DNA of 64,000 nucleotides from Brachybacterium paraconglomeratum (GTDB lineage Bacteria > Actinomycetota > Actinomycetes > Actinomycetales > Dermabacteraceae), in assembly GCF_003994255.1 (NCBI RefSeq), contig NZ_ML133856.1:1-64000 (forward strand), in the 5' to 3' direction. The notes beneath the pieces are model-generated. The model was not told the DNA's origin. It searched no databases and worked only from the letters and a program-made list of their open reading frames with translations. Both the position numbers and the translations under genes were made by a program. Of this stretch, positions 40,670-49,717 are shown piece by piece (the stretch's first letter is position 1; each line of letters starts with the position of its first letter).

Positions 40670-42276
40670 AGGGCCACCATCCCCGTCAGTGCGAGCTCGC
40701 GCACGGCGGGCAGGATCCGGGCGCGGGTCTCCTCGACGTCGGCGTCGGTGAGGGCGCAGACCGCAGCGATCACCTGGCCGAGGGTGAGCGTCCCGTCGAG
40801 CGCGCCGACGGTCGCGGCGAGCGCCTGGTCCGCGGGGACGGTGCGGGCGAGGCCCGCCCCCTGCACCAGCTCGATGAGGAGCGGGTCCCACTGGCCGGGG
40901 GTGAGATGGCGGCGCTCCACGACGTCCTCGGCGCGGACGGGGCGGGTCGCGGCGAGCGCCTCGTCGTCCAGCGCGGAGAGACGGTCGAGCGCGGCGAGGG
41001 AGGCGGCCAGGTGCTCCGAGAGGGTGCCGCTGCCGGTGCCGGTCGCGAGCTCGGTGCGCAGCAGGCCCCGTCGGCCGGCGTCGGGACGGCGCAGCAGCAG
41101 GTAGCCGAAGCCGATGCCCTCGACCGCGCGGGAGGCGAAGTCCTCGAGCCAGGCGTCGATCAGCGCGTCCCAGCGGTGATCGCGCGGCGTGATCCCGCCG
41201 TCGCGGGCCCAGGTCCCGGCGTACTCGGCGGGGTCCTCCCGGTCGCGCTGCAGCACCCAGGCGTCGACCCCGTCGGCGAGGGCGGGCTCGAGCCATGCCC
41301 GCGGGTGCGCGAAGCCGTCCTCCTCGTCGGTGATCTCCCAGTTGCCGAGCATGACGGCGCTCGCGCCCGGGGCGAGGTGCGCGGGGAGCTGGGCGAGCAG
41401 CTCGGCGAGCAGGGTGTCGCCGGCGCGGCCGCCGTCGCGGTAGGTCCAGGGGTCGTGCTCGTCGTCGCCCGCGCGGGGCGTGATCACGAAGGGCGGGTTG
41501 GAGACGACGAGGTCGAAGACCTCCCCGGCGACGGGCTCGAGGAGGGAGCCGCGGCGCAGGTCGAGCTCGATCCCGTTCAGCGCGGCGTTGAAGGCGGCGA
41601 AGGCGAGGGCGCGCTCGGAGAGGTCGGTGGCCACGACGTGCTCGGCGTGGCGGGAGGCGTGCATCGCCTGGATCCCGCCGCCGCAGCCGAGGTCGAGCAC
41701 CCGGCCGACCGGAGTGCGGGGCGTGATCCGGGCCAGTGTGAGGGAGGCGCCGCCCACGCCGAGGACGTGCTCGGGCGAGAGAGGGGCGCCGGTCGCGAGC
41801 TCGGAGCGGTCCGAGGCGATCCACCAGTGGAGCGGGCCGGCATCGTCCTCGGCGGCGTAGGGGGCCAGGTCCACGAGGGCGCGGACGGAGGGCCCGTCCG
41901 CCGCGGACCCGTCGGCGGGGTGCCCGTCGTGCCCGTCGGCCGCGGACCCGTCGGCGGGGGCGAGCAGACCGAGGCGCTGCGCGCCCTCGAGACCGAGGGT
42001 GGGCAGCGCCGCGGCGACCCGGGCCGCCGGCAGCGTCTCGCCCAGCACGAACAGGGACAGGAGCGTCGCGGCCGGATCGGTGCTCCCGGCGAGCCGGCGA
42101 CGGGCCGGCGCCGGGTCCTCGCGACGCAGCGCGGCGGAGGCGACGGCGCCGAGGACCTCCTCGAGGTGCTCGGTGACGTAGCGGGATTCGCGCAGGTCCG
42201 TGCCGAGGGCCTCGATCTCCGGGGTCAGGACGGTCGGGGCGGCGGCCGGTGCGTGCTCCGGGGCGGTGGCGGGCAT
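40666..42276 (-). CDS. Class I SAM-dependent methyltransferase (PrmC/RsmC-like)
   Basis: A 536-residue protein. The N-terminal ~150 residues are a helical domain. The SAM-binding motif is VLDLGCGGGIQAMHAS and the catalytic motif VVSNPPFV, the N-(P)-P-(F/Y) type that methylates amide or exocyclic amino groups in proteins or nucleic acids. The C-terminal ~150 residues are a winged-helix-like extension. A short duplicated block (ADGSAADG twice, 39-nt offset near 41893-41960) lies before the SAM domain and is probably a slippage insert. CACAAT 7 nt before ATG 42276 makes a leaderless start. The target is unknown. Confidence 0.8.
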   Translation of the reverse strand: MPATAPEHAPAAAPTVLTPEIEALGTDLRESRYVTEHLEEVLGAVASAALRREDPAPARRRLAGSTDPAATLLSLFVLGETLPAARVAAALPTLGLEGAQRLGLLAPADGSAADGHDGHPADGSAADGPSVRALVDLAPYAAEDDAGPLHWWIASDRSELATGAPLSPEHVLGVGGASLTLARITPRTPVGRVLDLGCGGGIQAMHASRHAEHVVATDLSERALAFAAFNAALNGIELDLRRGSLLEPVAGEVFDLVVSNPPFVITPRAGDDEHDPWTYRDGGRAGDTLLAELLAQLPAHLAPGASAVMLGNWEITDEEDGFAHPRAWLEPALADGVDAWVLQRDREDPAEYAGTWARDGGITPRDHRWDALIDAWLEDFASRAVEGIGFGYLLLRRPDAGRRGLLRTELATGTGSGTLSEHLAASLAALDRLSALDDEALAATRPVRAEDVVERRHLTPGQWDPLLIELVQGAGLARTVPADQALAATVGALDGTLTLGQVIAAVCALTDADVEETRARILPAVRELALTGMVAL

Positions 42277-42369
42277 GGCTACGATTGTGCCCCAGCGCGC
42301 CCGGAGGATTCCGGGGAGGACGTGCGGAGAATGCGCAGACCCTGTGGGGACGCGGGAGGACGGTGAGGG

Positions 42370-44814
42370 ATGCGGGCAGGCAGGGCCTCGGAGCTGCTCG
42401 CCGACCTCAGCGCCCCGCTGATCCGCCACGGCTGCCTCACCCACGTCGAGCGGCGGCCCGCCCGCGAGGGCCGACGGGGCAGCTTCCCGGAGTGGACCGA
42501 CCCGCGCCTGGTCCTCCACCTCGCCGAGCGCGGCATCACCGCCCCCTGGATCCACCAGGAGCAGGCGGCGCGCCTGGCGCACGACGGCCAGGACGTGGTG
42601 CTCGCCACCGCCACCGCCTCCGGCAAGTCCCTCGCCTACCTGCTGCCGACCCTCACCGCGATCGGGGCGCGGGAGATCGACCCCGGGGCGCCCCGGGCGA
42701 CGGCGCTCTACCTCTCGCCCACCAAGGCGCTCGCCGCGGACCAGCTCACCAACATCACCGCCCTCGCCGACGGGGCCGGGATCCGCGACGCCCGCATCGC
42801 CGTGTACGACGGGGACACCCCGGCCGAGCAGCGCCGCTGGGTGCGCCGCCACGGCACCGTGGTGCTCACCAACCCCGACATGCTCCACTTCGGGATCCTG
42901 CCCGGGCACGAGCAGTGGGCCCACTTCTTCCGGGCGCTGCGCTACGTGGTGATCGACGAGTGCCACAGCTACCGGGGCGTGTTCGGCAGCCACGTGTCGA
43001 TGGTGCTGCGGCGCCTGCGCCGGATCGCCGCGCGGTACGGGGCCGATCCCACGTTCGTGCTCGCCTCCGCCACCACCGCGAACCCGGAGCTGTCCGCCTC
43101 GCGGCTGATCGGACGGGAAGTCCAGGCGGTCACCGAGGACGGCTCTCCCCGGGCCGGGCTCACGATCGGGCTGTGGGAGCCGGGCACGCGCACCCGCGTG
43201 GACGGCCGCGGCGACCCGGCGCGGTGGGAGGAGCCGGGCCGCGACGCGAACGACGGCGAGGAGGACGAGGGCCCCGACGAGGATGGGCAGGGCCGTCGCG
43301 AGGAGCCGCTGCGCCGCTCGGCCACCAGCGAGGCCGCCGCGCTGCTCGCCGATCTCGTCGAGCGGGACGTGCAGACCCTCGTCTTCGCCCGCTCGCGGCG
43401 CGGGGCAGAGCTCGTCTCCACCGGGGCGCGGCGCCTGCTGGGGCAGAAGGCGGAGGAGGGCGCCGATGCGCGCCTGGCCGATGCCGCGCAGCGGATCGCC
43501 GCCTATCGCGGCGGCTATCTCGCCCGCGAGCGGCGCGTGCTCGAGGACTCCCTGCGCAGCGGCGAGCTGCGGGCCCTGGCCTCCACCAACGCCCTCGAGC
43601 TCGGGATCGACATCTCGGGGCTGGACGCCGTGGTCGTCGCCGGCTGGCCCGGCACCCGCGCCTCGCTGTGGCAGCAGTTCGGCCGCGCCGGCCGCCGGCA
43701 GGACTCGGGCGGCGGCTCCCTGGCCCTGTTCGTCGCCCGCGAGGACCCGCTGGACACCTACGTGGTCCACCACCCCGAGACGGTGTTCGGCGCCGAGGTC
43801 GAGGCGGCCGTGTTCGACCCCGCGAACCCCTACGTGATGACCCCTCACCTGTGCGCCGCCGCCTCCGAGCTCGCGATCCGCGACGGCGAGGAGGAGATCT
43901 TCGGGCCGACGGCGCGGGAGCTGCTCACGACCCTCGCCGCCCGCGGCGTGCTGCGCTCCCGCGCCACCGGCTGGTACTGGACGCTGAGCGAGTCCGCGCA
44001 CGAGCTCACCGACCTGCGCGGCAGCGGCGGGGAGCCGGTGCGGATCGTCGAGGAGGCGGGCGGGGAGCTGCTGGGCACGGTCGACGCCGCGAGCGCCCAC
44101 ACCCAGGTCCACGACGGCGCGGTGTACCTCCACCAGGGCCGCAGCTACGTGGTGAACAGACTGGACGTGGACCAGGCCGTCGCCTTCGTGCGACGGGAGG
44201 ACCCGCTGCACTCCACCCATCCGCAGTCCGCTTCGACGCTGCGGATCCGCCAGGTGGACCGCGAGGTGCCCTGGAAGGACGGGGTGCGGCTGTGCTTCGG
44301 CACCGTGGACGTCACCGACCAGGTCACCGGCTACCAGGTGCGGGACGTGTTCACGCAGGCCGTCCTCGCCCAGCACCCGCTGGACCTGCCGCCGCGCACG
44401 CTGACCACCAAGGCCGTGTGGTGGGTGGTCCCGCGCGAGCGCACCGACGCCGCCGAGATCCCTGCCGAGGAGCTGCCCGGGGCGCTGCACGCCGCCGAGC
44501 ACGCCGCGATCTCGATGCTCCCGCTGCTGGCCACCTGCGACCGCTGGGACATCGGCGGGCTCTCCGCCGCCGAGCACGAGGACACCGGGGAGCCGACGAT
44601 CTTCGTGTACGACGGGGCACCGGGCGGCGCGGGCTTCGCCGAGCGCGGGGCCGACGATGCCGCCGCCTGGGTGCGGGCCACGGCGGACATGATCGCCGAG
44701 TGCGGCTGCGAGGCGGGCTGCCCGGCCTGCGTGGTCTCGCCGAAGTGCGGCAACGGCAACGAGCCCCTGTCGAAGGCGCAGGCCGTGCGGCTCCTGGGAC
44801 TGCTCGAGGAGTGA
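42370..44814 (+). CDS. DEAD/DEAH-box helicase with DUF1998/MZB domain (MrfA/YprA-like)
   Basis: An 814-residue superfamily 2 helicase. Motif I is ATATASGKSLAYLLP, motif II is VIDECHSY, motif III is ASATT, and motif VI is QQFGRAGRRQDSG. The C-terminal DUF1998/MZB domain has the Cys cluster CGCEAGCPACVVSPKCGNGN. MrfA (YprA) of Bacillus acts with MrfB in mitomycin-adduct repair; no mrfB-like gene is adjacent. A Glu/Asp-rich insert sits near residues 285-325. This helicase lies near topA and csp in M. tuberculosis too (Rv3649), as I recall. Confidence 0.9.
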   Translation: MRAGRASELLADLSAPLIRHGCLTHVERRPAREGRRGSFPEWTDPRLVLHLAERGITAPWIHQEQAARLAHDGQDVVLATATASGKSLAYLLPTLTAIGAREIDPGAPRATALYLSPTKALAADQLTNITALADGAGIRDARIAVYDGDTPAEQRRWVRRHGTVVLTNPDMLHFGILPGHEQWAHFFRALRYVVIDECHSYRGVFGSHVSMVLRRLRRIAARYGADPTFVLASATTANPELSASRLIGREVQAVTEDGSPRAGLTIGLWEPGTRTRVDGRGDPARWEEPGRDANDGEEDEGPDEDGQGRREEPLRRSATSEAAALLADLVERDVQTLVFARSRRGAELVSTGARRLLGQKAEEGADARLADAAQRIAAYRGGYLARERRVLEDSLRSGELRALASTNALELGIDISGLDAVVVAGWPGTRASLWQQFGRAGRRQDSGGGSLALFVAREDPLDTYVVHHPETVFGAEVEAAVFDPANPYVMTPHLCAAASELAIRDGEEEIFGPTARELLTTLAARGVLRSRATGWYWTLSESAHELTDLRGSGGEPVRIVEEAGGELLGTVDAASAHTQVHDGAVYLHQGRSYVVNRLDVDQAVAFVRREDPLHSTHPQSASTLRIRQVDREVPWKDGVRLCFGTVDVTDQVTGYQVRDVFTQAVLAQHPLDLPPRTLTTKAVWWVVPRERTDAAEIPAEELPGALHAAEHAAISMLPLLATCDRWDIGGLSAAEHEDTGEPTIFVYDGAPGGAGFAERGADDAAAWVRATADMIAECGCEAGCPACVVSPKCGNGNEPLSKAQAVRLLGLLEE

Positions 44815-44986
44815 GGGCGGCGCGCCGACGGACGCACCGCACCCCTTCGCGATGGACGAAATGTCCGATTCGGGGCCATACTGGGGTGAGACGCCCGGGA
44901 CGGGCGGGGCCGTCGGGGCCCGTTCTCGAGCAGCTCCCCGCGGTGCGGGTGGAGCGGCATGGCCGCATCGGGCTGAGGAGCCGCCG

Positions 44987-46315
44987 ATGAACAGCGCAGC
45001 GACCGGCAGTGCAGCGACCGACAGTGCAGCGACCGGCAGCGCGGGGACGGATCGGGCCCCGGCTGCGCGGTCCGGTGCTCCGGCGCGCCGCGGTCCGCGC
45101 GAGAGGCTGGCCGCCCTGGTCTCCCCGCCTCGCGTCAACGCTCTCGACATCGCCCGCGCCCTCGCGATCCTCGGGATGATCGGGGCGCACGTCGGGGACA
45201 TCCCGCCCTTCGACCCGATCTGGCCGGCCAGCTACCTCTCGATCGTGCACGGCAACTCCTCGATGCTCTTCGCCGTGCTCGCGGGGATCTCGATCGCCCT
45301 GGTGACCGGGCGGCGGCGGATCCCGGAGCCGGCCGAGCTGCCGCGGCTGCGCGCCTCCCTGCTGGGCCGGGGCATCGCGATCTTCCTCATCGGCCTGGTG
45401 CTCGAGATGATGGGCACCGGGGTCGCGGTGATCCTCACCTTCTACGGGGTCGTGTACATCGCGGCGCTGCCCGTGATCCGGCTGCGCCCCTCCCGCCTGC
45501 TCCTGCTCGCGCTGCCGATCGCGCTGCTCGGGCCGGTGCTGGTCACGCTCGCCGAGATGCTCTCGCTCGGCTCCTACGGCCCCGGCGCCGATCTCGTGCT
45601 GATCGGCAGCTATCGCTTCACCTCCTGGGCGCCGCTGATCCTGCTGGGGATGGCGCTGGGCCGGATGCCGCTGGACCGTCCCGGGGTGGCGGCGAGGATC
45701 GCCGCGATCGGCGCGGGGGCCGCGGTGCTCGCGACCGTGGCCGGGATGGCGCTCGCGGCGCTGCTCGGCACGCTCGCCCCTGAGGTGTACGGGCCCGAGG
45801 CGGAGTCCGCGGCATCGAGCGCGGTCGTCGAGGAGAGCGCCGAGGAGGAGGACGAGCCCGGCCTCGGCTGGGACGGTTATGGGGAGTCCCTCGCGGAGAT
45901 GGACCCGGCGTGGGAGCTCGGCGAGTCCGTGATCTCGCTGACGCCGCACTCCGGCTCGACGCTGGAGATCTTCCGCTCGGGCGGGATCGCGCTCGCCGTG
46001 ATCGGAGGGCTGCTGCTGATCGCGCGACCCCTGCGCTGGGTGCTGCTGCCGCTGTCGGCGATGGGATCGATGCCGCTGACCGCCTACTCGGTGCACCTGG
46101 TCTCCCTGGTCGTGCTCGCCGGGCCCGGCGGATGGATCGCGGACGACCGCGTCTGGGTCGCCTCCGCCGTGGTGCTGCTCGTGGCCTGCACCGCCTGGTC
46201 CGCGCTCAAGGGGCGCGGACCGCTGGAGCGGGTCACCGCCTGGGCCGCGCGGCGCGCCGGGCAGGCGGTCCCCGCCGCGGCACCCGGCCCCGCCCCGAGG
46301 TCCGCCGTCCGGTAG
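44987..46315 (+). CDS. Multi-spanning DUF418/acyltransferase-like membrane protein
   Basis: A 442-residue membrane protein with about 9-10 hydrophobic helices. The opening NALDIARALAILGMIGAHVG and MLFAVLAGISIALVTGRR match the heparan-alpha-glucosaminide acetyltransferase/DUF1624-DUF418 type. The C-terminal block LPLSAMGSMPLTAYSVHLV is typical of DUF418. An acidic loop (residues about 275-310) lies between helices. The enzymatic role is not established. ATG 44987 follows GAGGAG. Its first codons come from three 15-nt tandem repeats (ATGSA/ATDSA). Confidence 0.75.
   Translation: MNSAATGSAATDSAATGSAGTDRAPAARSGAPARRGPRERLAALVSPPRVNALDIARALAILGMIGAHVGDIPPFDPIWPASYLSIVHGNSSMLFAVLAGISIALVTGRRRIPEPAELPRLRASLLGRGIAIFLIGLVLEMMGTGVAVILTFYGVVYIAALPVIRLRPSRLLLLALPIALLGPVLVTLAEMLSLGSYGPGADLVLIGSYRFTSWAPLILLGMALGRMPLDRPGVAARIAAIGAGAAVLATVAGMALAALLGTLAPEVYGPEAESAASSAVVEESAEEEDEPGLGWDGYGESLAEMDPAWELGESVISLTPHSGSTLEIFRSGGIALAVIGGLLLIARPLRWVLLPLSAMGSMPLTAYSVHLVSLVVLAGPGGWIADDRVWVASAVVLLVACTAWSALKGRGPLERVTAWAARRAGQAVPAAAPGPAPRSAVR
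44996..45040 (+). repeat. Three 15-nt tandem repeats at the DUF418 gene 5' end
   Basis: Units GCAGCGACCGGCAGT, GCAGCGACCGACAGT and GCAGCGACCGGCAGC follow directly on one another. The 15-nt length keeps frame and varies only the cytoplasmic N-terminus of the protein. Confidence 0.85.
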
Positions 46316-46376
46316 GTCGCTGGCGGCAGGTCGCTGCGGCGTCGGGGCCTTCGTCTCCTGCGGAGCCCGTCCTCGC

Positions 46377-46715
46377 TCACGTCTCCGGGACCTCCGACGG
46401 CCCGGGGCCCGCCCTCGATTCCGCGACCGCGGAGGGGAGCGCTCCGGCGTCGACCTCGACCCGGACGAGCACGTCCCATTCCCGCTGCTCGCAGCCGGTG
46501 AGCCTCGCGCCGTTGCGCTCGGCCGTCTCCGCCGCCACCCGGCAGGGGTGCGGATGGGCGACCGCGAGCGCATCGGCGCCCGCGAGGGAGGCGAGATCCG
46601 CGGCGGTGCCCGCCTCGGCCCGGGCGAGCACCCCGCTGCCCAGCAGCGCGAGGGCGGCCACCACCGTGGTCGTCGTCCCCGTCCAGGCCAGCACCGACGC
46701 GCTCGACGTGCTCAT
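46377..46715 (-). CDS. TadE/TadG-like minor pilin
   Basis: A 112-residue protein with an N-terminal hydrophobic helix (VVAALALLGSGVLARAEAG) and the segment AADLASLAGADALA, the hallmark of Rv3654c-type TadE/G-like proteins. Two Cys (in HPCRV and TGCEQ) could form a disulfide outside. It is the last gene of the tad operon and overlaps the TadE stop by 4 nt. It is convergent with the DUF418 gene. Confidence 0.75.
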   Translation of the reverse strand: MSTSSASVLAWTGTTTTVVAALALLGSGVLARAEAGTAADLASLAGADALAVAHPHPCRVAAETAERNGARLTGCEQREWDVLVRVEVDAGALPSAVAESRAGPGPSEVPET

Positions 46716-47110
46716 GGCGTCCCTCTCTCGAGCAGCTGCGGCTCGAGCCGTGCCTCGGCGTCGGCGCTGAGGGACCAGGACGCGCCGGACATCGGCCCCG
46801 CAGGGGCCTGCAGCGTGCGCGTCACCTCGACCCGCACCCACTGGCCGGATCCCGAGACGGACACGGCCGTGCCCTCCCCGCCGATCCGCTCCGCGACCTC
46901 GAGCGCCGCCGCGGTCTCCTCTCCCCGGGCGAGCTCCCGCGCCGCGCCGCGCGCCGCGCTCTCGAGCCTCAGCTGGGAGGCCAGTCCCGCACCGGTCAGC
47001 AGCACGACCATCACCATCACCACCACGACGGGCAGCACGATCGCCGTCTCCGCCGTGGCGGACCCCCGGTCGTCCCGCAGGCGGGACGACCGGGCGGACC
47101 GCATCATCAC
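46712..47110 (-). CDS. TadE-family minor pilin
   Basis: A 132-residue protein. The basic N-terminus ends in RGSATAETAIVLP, a prepilin-like site (Gly, then Glu at +5), followed by a hydrophobic helix and an external domain. TadE proteins are pseudopilins needed for Flp pilus assembly. The first ATG at 47110 overlaps the preceding stop by 4 nt; Met2 and Met3 are alternatives. Confidence 0.85.
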   Translation of the reverse strand: MMMRSARSSRLRDDRGSATAETAIVLPVVVVMVMVVLLTGAGLASQLRLESAARGAARELARGEETAAALEVAERIGGEGTAVSVSGSGQWVRVEVTRTLQAPAGPMSGASWSLSADAEARLEPQLLERGTP

Positions 47111-47307
47111 GACCCCATCGACAGGGCGGAGGTGATGATCCCCATCAGCAGGGTCCGCACCTCCCCGGACGCCAGCAGGGCGACCAGGACGGCGGCGAAG
47201 CCGCAGGCCGCGAGCACGGTGATCGCGTACTCGGCGGTGGAGGCGCCGGTCTCGTCCCGCCAGCGGCGGGCGAGGGTGCGGCGCAGTCGGATCCTCGTGC
47301 AGTGCAT
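47107..47307 (-). CDS. DUF4244 protein, likely Flp-type pilin
   Basis: A 66-residue protein: a basic leader (RIRLRRTLARRWRDETG), then the pilin-like site GASTAEYA with Glu at +5 and Tyr at +6, then one hydrophobic helix. That is the Flp prepilin pattern, so it is the best candidate for the major pilin of this locus. The strong AAGGAGGAGC site before ATG 47307 suggests high expression. A 116-nt gap separates it from the TadBC gene, room for an internal promoter. Confidence 0.8.
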   Translation of the reverse strand: MHCTRIRLRRTLARRWRDETGASTAEYAITVLAACGFAAVLVALLASGEVRTLLMGIITSALSMGS

Positions 47308-47423
47308 GGTGCTCCTCCTTCGTTCTGCGGGCGGCGCTCGCCGTCCCGCGGTGGCGGCTCCCGCCGCCGACGCCGTCCCCGGGCGGGGACGACGGACCGG
47401 GACCGTCCCGGTGATCCGTGGCC

Positions 47424-48515
47424 TCACGCTCCGCCGGAGGTGAGGGAGAGGGTGCCGCCCAGCAGGGAGATCACGGTCGGCACGATGCCGAGGGCGACGA
47501 AGGCCGGCAGCAGCGCCGCTCCGGTGGGCAGCACGAGGCGGACGGCGAGCTCGGCGGCGCGCACCTCGGCGTCCCGGGCGCGGCCGCGACGGGCGTCCCG
47601 CGCCGCGGAGCGCAGCACCCTCGCGAGATCCGCGCCGGTCTCCTCCGCGAGCACGGCGGAGCGTCCCAGGGCGTCGAGCTCCGCGGGGAGCGCGTCGACC
47701 GCGAGCCGTGCAGGGACCCCGGCGGCGAGGGCGGAGGCGACGGCCCGCATCGCCTCGGCGTCCGTCCCTCCCGGCAGTGCCGCGGCGACCGCGGCGAGGG
47801 CACGGGACAGCGGCAGCCCCGACTCGAGCGCCCCGGCGATCAGCTCGAGCGCCACCGACGGGTCCACCTCCGTGCGCAGGGGAGGGTCGGCGCTGCGCAG
47901 CAGGCGGCGCATCCACCACCAGCCCAGCACCGTCAGGGCGATCCCCGCCCCGCCGAGCAGCCGTCCCGAGGTCGAGGCGACCAGGAGCCGCAGCGGGTCG
48001 CCGCCCAGGAGCATGCCGAGGCCCAGCCCGGCCAGCGGCAGCACGAGCAGGATCCGGGCGGTCGAGCGCGGGCCCGCGAAGGCGCTGCGCCGCGCCTGGG
48101 CGGCGTCGTGGAGGTCGCGCAGGGCGTCGGCGAGGTGCTGGAGCATCACGGCGGCCGGGGCGCCCGTCCGCTCGCACACCGCGAGCGCGGCGCCGAGCGA
48201 GGCGACCGTCGGCGCGCTGCGCAGCCGTCCGCCCGCCGCGCGGCGCGGATCCGCTCCGGCGGCGGAGGCGCGGGCCAGATCCCGCAGGTCCCCGTCGGGA
48301 AGGGTGCGCGCGAGCGCGGCCCAGCCCTGCCGGATGCTCGCCCCGGAGCTGATCACGCTCGCGAGCTGCTCGACCGTGCGGGCCAGGTCCAGCGGACCCG
48401 ATGGCGCGCGGCGGGGCCGGGAGGCCCTCACCGGTGCTCCGGCGGGGAGCGCGGGCGGGACGAGCACCCACAGCAGCACGAGCGCGAGGGCGGCGACGGC
48501 GAGGACGGGGATCAT
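47424..48515 (-). CDS. Fused TadB-TadC inner-membrane platform protein
   Basis: A 363-residue protein with two type II secretion F domains in one chain. The first (about residues 38-180) is TadB-like: LARTVEQLASVISSGASIRQ, CERTGAPAAVMLQHLADAL, then hydrophobic segments. The second (about residues 190-363) is TadC-like: LELIAGALESGLPLSRAL, LAEETGADLARVLRSAARDA, then a terminal hydrophobic segment. In M. tuberculosis these are separate genes (Rv3658c, Rv3657c), as I recall. ATG 48515 overlaps the tadA stop by 4 nt. The fusion would fix a 1:1 ratio of the two platform subunits. Confidence 0.78.
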   Translation of the reverse strand: MIPVLAVAALALVLLWVLVPPALPAGAPVRASRPRRAPSGPLDLARTVEQLASVISSGASIRQGWAALARTLPDGDLRDLARASAAGADPRRAAGGRLRSAPTVASLGAALAVCERTGAPAAVMLQHLADALRDLHDAAQARRSAFAGPRSTARILLVLPLAGLGLGMLLGGDPLRLLVASTSGRLLGGAGIALTVLGWWWMRRLLRSADPPLRTEVDPSVALELIAGALESGLPLSRALAAVAAALPGGTDAEAMRAVASALAAGVPARLAVDALPAELDALGRSAVLAEETGADLARVLRSAARDARRGRARDAEVRAAELAVRLVLPTGAALLPAFVALGIVPTVISLLGGTLSLTSGGA

Positions 48516-49717
48516 GCCGCCCTCTGTCCCGCTGCCCGGACGGGCCCCTCGTCCGCCCCGCGATGCAGGCGGGAGGCGAGATGCTCCGCGGCCGGCCCCT
48601 CCCGCAGCGTCCCGCCCTGCGAGCGCAGCGCGGTCCGGGCGGTGAGCATCCCGTCCGCTCCGCGCGAGAGCACGGCGATCTCCTCCAGCACGCGCAGCCC
48701 GTCGCGTCGGCCCAGGTGCACGACGACCTCGAGGGCGCTCGCCACCTGCGCGGCGAGCGCGCCGCGGTCCAGCCCGCCGAGGGCGCCGAGCGCCTCGAGC
48801 CGGGCGGGGACGTCCGCTGCAGTGTTCGCGTGGACCGTGCCGCAGCCGCCGTCGTGCCCCGTGTTCAGCGCCTGCAGGAGCTCGCGGATCTCCTCGCCGC
48901 GGCACTCCCCGAGCACGATCCGGTCCGGCCGCATGCGCAGGCTCTGTCGCACCAGTGCGGTGAGGTCGATGGCACCCGCGCCCTCGCTGTTCGCGTGTCG
49001 CGACTGCAGGTGCACGACATGGGGGTGGTCCACCGCGAGCTCGAGCACGTCCTCGACCACGACGATGCGCTCCTGCGGCAGGGCCTCGTGGAGCATCGCG
49101 GCCAGGAGCGTCGACTTCCCGGTGCCCGTGCCGCCTGTGACCAGGAAGGGCACTCGGGAGCGGACCAGCGCGCGAAGCACCTCCCGCAAAGCGGGGGTCA
49201 ACGCCCCCAGGCGTTCGAGATCGTCGAGGTCCAGGCGGTCCTGCGAGGGCAGGCGCAGCGAGAGGATCGCCCCGCCCGGGGAGAGCGGCGGGAGGACGGC
49301 ATGGAATCGGATCCCGGAGGGGAGGTGCGCATCGGCCCAGGGCACCGCGTCGTCGAGGCGGCGACCGCCCGAGGTCGCCAGGCGCACCGCGAGATCCCTC
49401 GCCTCGCCGGCGGAGAGGCGCAGCCCTGCGGGACGGAGCCCGCCCGAGTCGTCGACCCAGACCGTCCCGTCGTCGTTGACCAGCAGGTCCGTGACCCCGG
49501 GGACGACGAGCCCCTGCAGCGGGCCGAGGCCGTCGACGTGGTCCCGCACCTGCGCGGTCAGCTCGAGGGTCGCCGCGGCGCCCAGCACCCGCCCCTGGGC
49601 GCGCAGCACCCGGGCGATCCGCGGCACGTCCACCGCGCCGGGGGAGCGCACCAGGTCCTCCCTCACCCCGGCGAGCAGGGTGTCGAGGGCGCCCTCGTCC
49701 GTGCTCCGCCCGCTCAT
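48512..49717 (-). CDS. tadA: TadA/CpaF-type secretion ATPase
   Basis: A 401-residue motor ATPase for Flp pilus assembly. The N-terminal domain (VTDLLVNDDGTVWVD) leads to the core with Walker A TGGTGTGKSTLLAAM (about residue 192), the Asp box VVVEDVLEL, Walker B-like RIVLGECRGEE and the His box CGTVHANTAADVPAR. All catalytic elements are present. It overlaps its neighbours by 4 nt on both sides within the tad operon. Confidence 0.92.
   Translation of the reverse strand: MSGRSTDEGALDTLLAGVREDLVRSPGAVDVPRIARVLRAQGRVLGAAATLELTAQVRDHVDGLGPLQGLVVPGVTDLLVNDDGTVWVDDSGGLRPAGLRLSAGEARDLAVRLATSGGRRLDDAVPWADAHLPSGIRFHAVLPPLSPGGAILSLRLPSQDRLDLDDLERLGALTPALREVLRALVRSRVPFLVTGGTGTGKSTLLAAMLHEALPQERIVVVEDVLELAVDHPHVVHLQSRHANSEGAGAIDLTALVRQSLRMRPDRIVLGECRGEEIRELLQALNTGHDGGCGTVHANTAADVPARLEALGALGGLDRGALAAQVASALEVVVHLGRRDGLRVLEEIAVLSRGADGMLTARTALRSQGGTLREGPAAEHLASRLHRGADEGPVRAAGQRAA

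Noticed and set aside
41893-41960. Repeated DNA that looks like a CRISPR-like array in the methyltransferase gene
   Set aside because: Only two in-frame copies with a 39-nt offset, coding for ADGSAADG; it is a slippage insert in a protein linker. No CRISPR array or cas gene is seen in the window.
40666-45201. A minus-strand frame open for about 4.5 kb
   Set aside because: Only the part below 42276 (methyltransferase) is real; the rest runs antisense to the helicase gene and encodes no recognisable fold.
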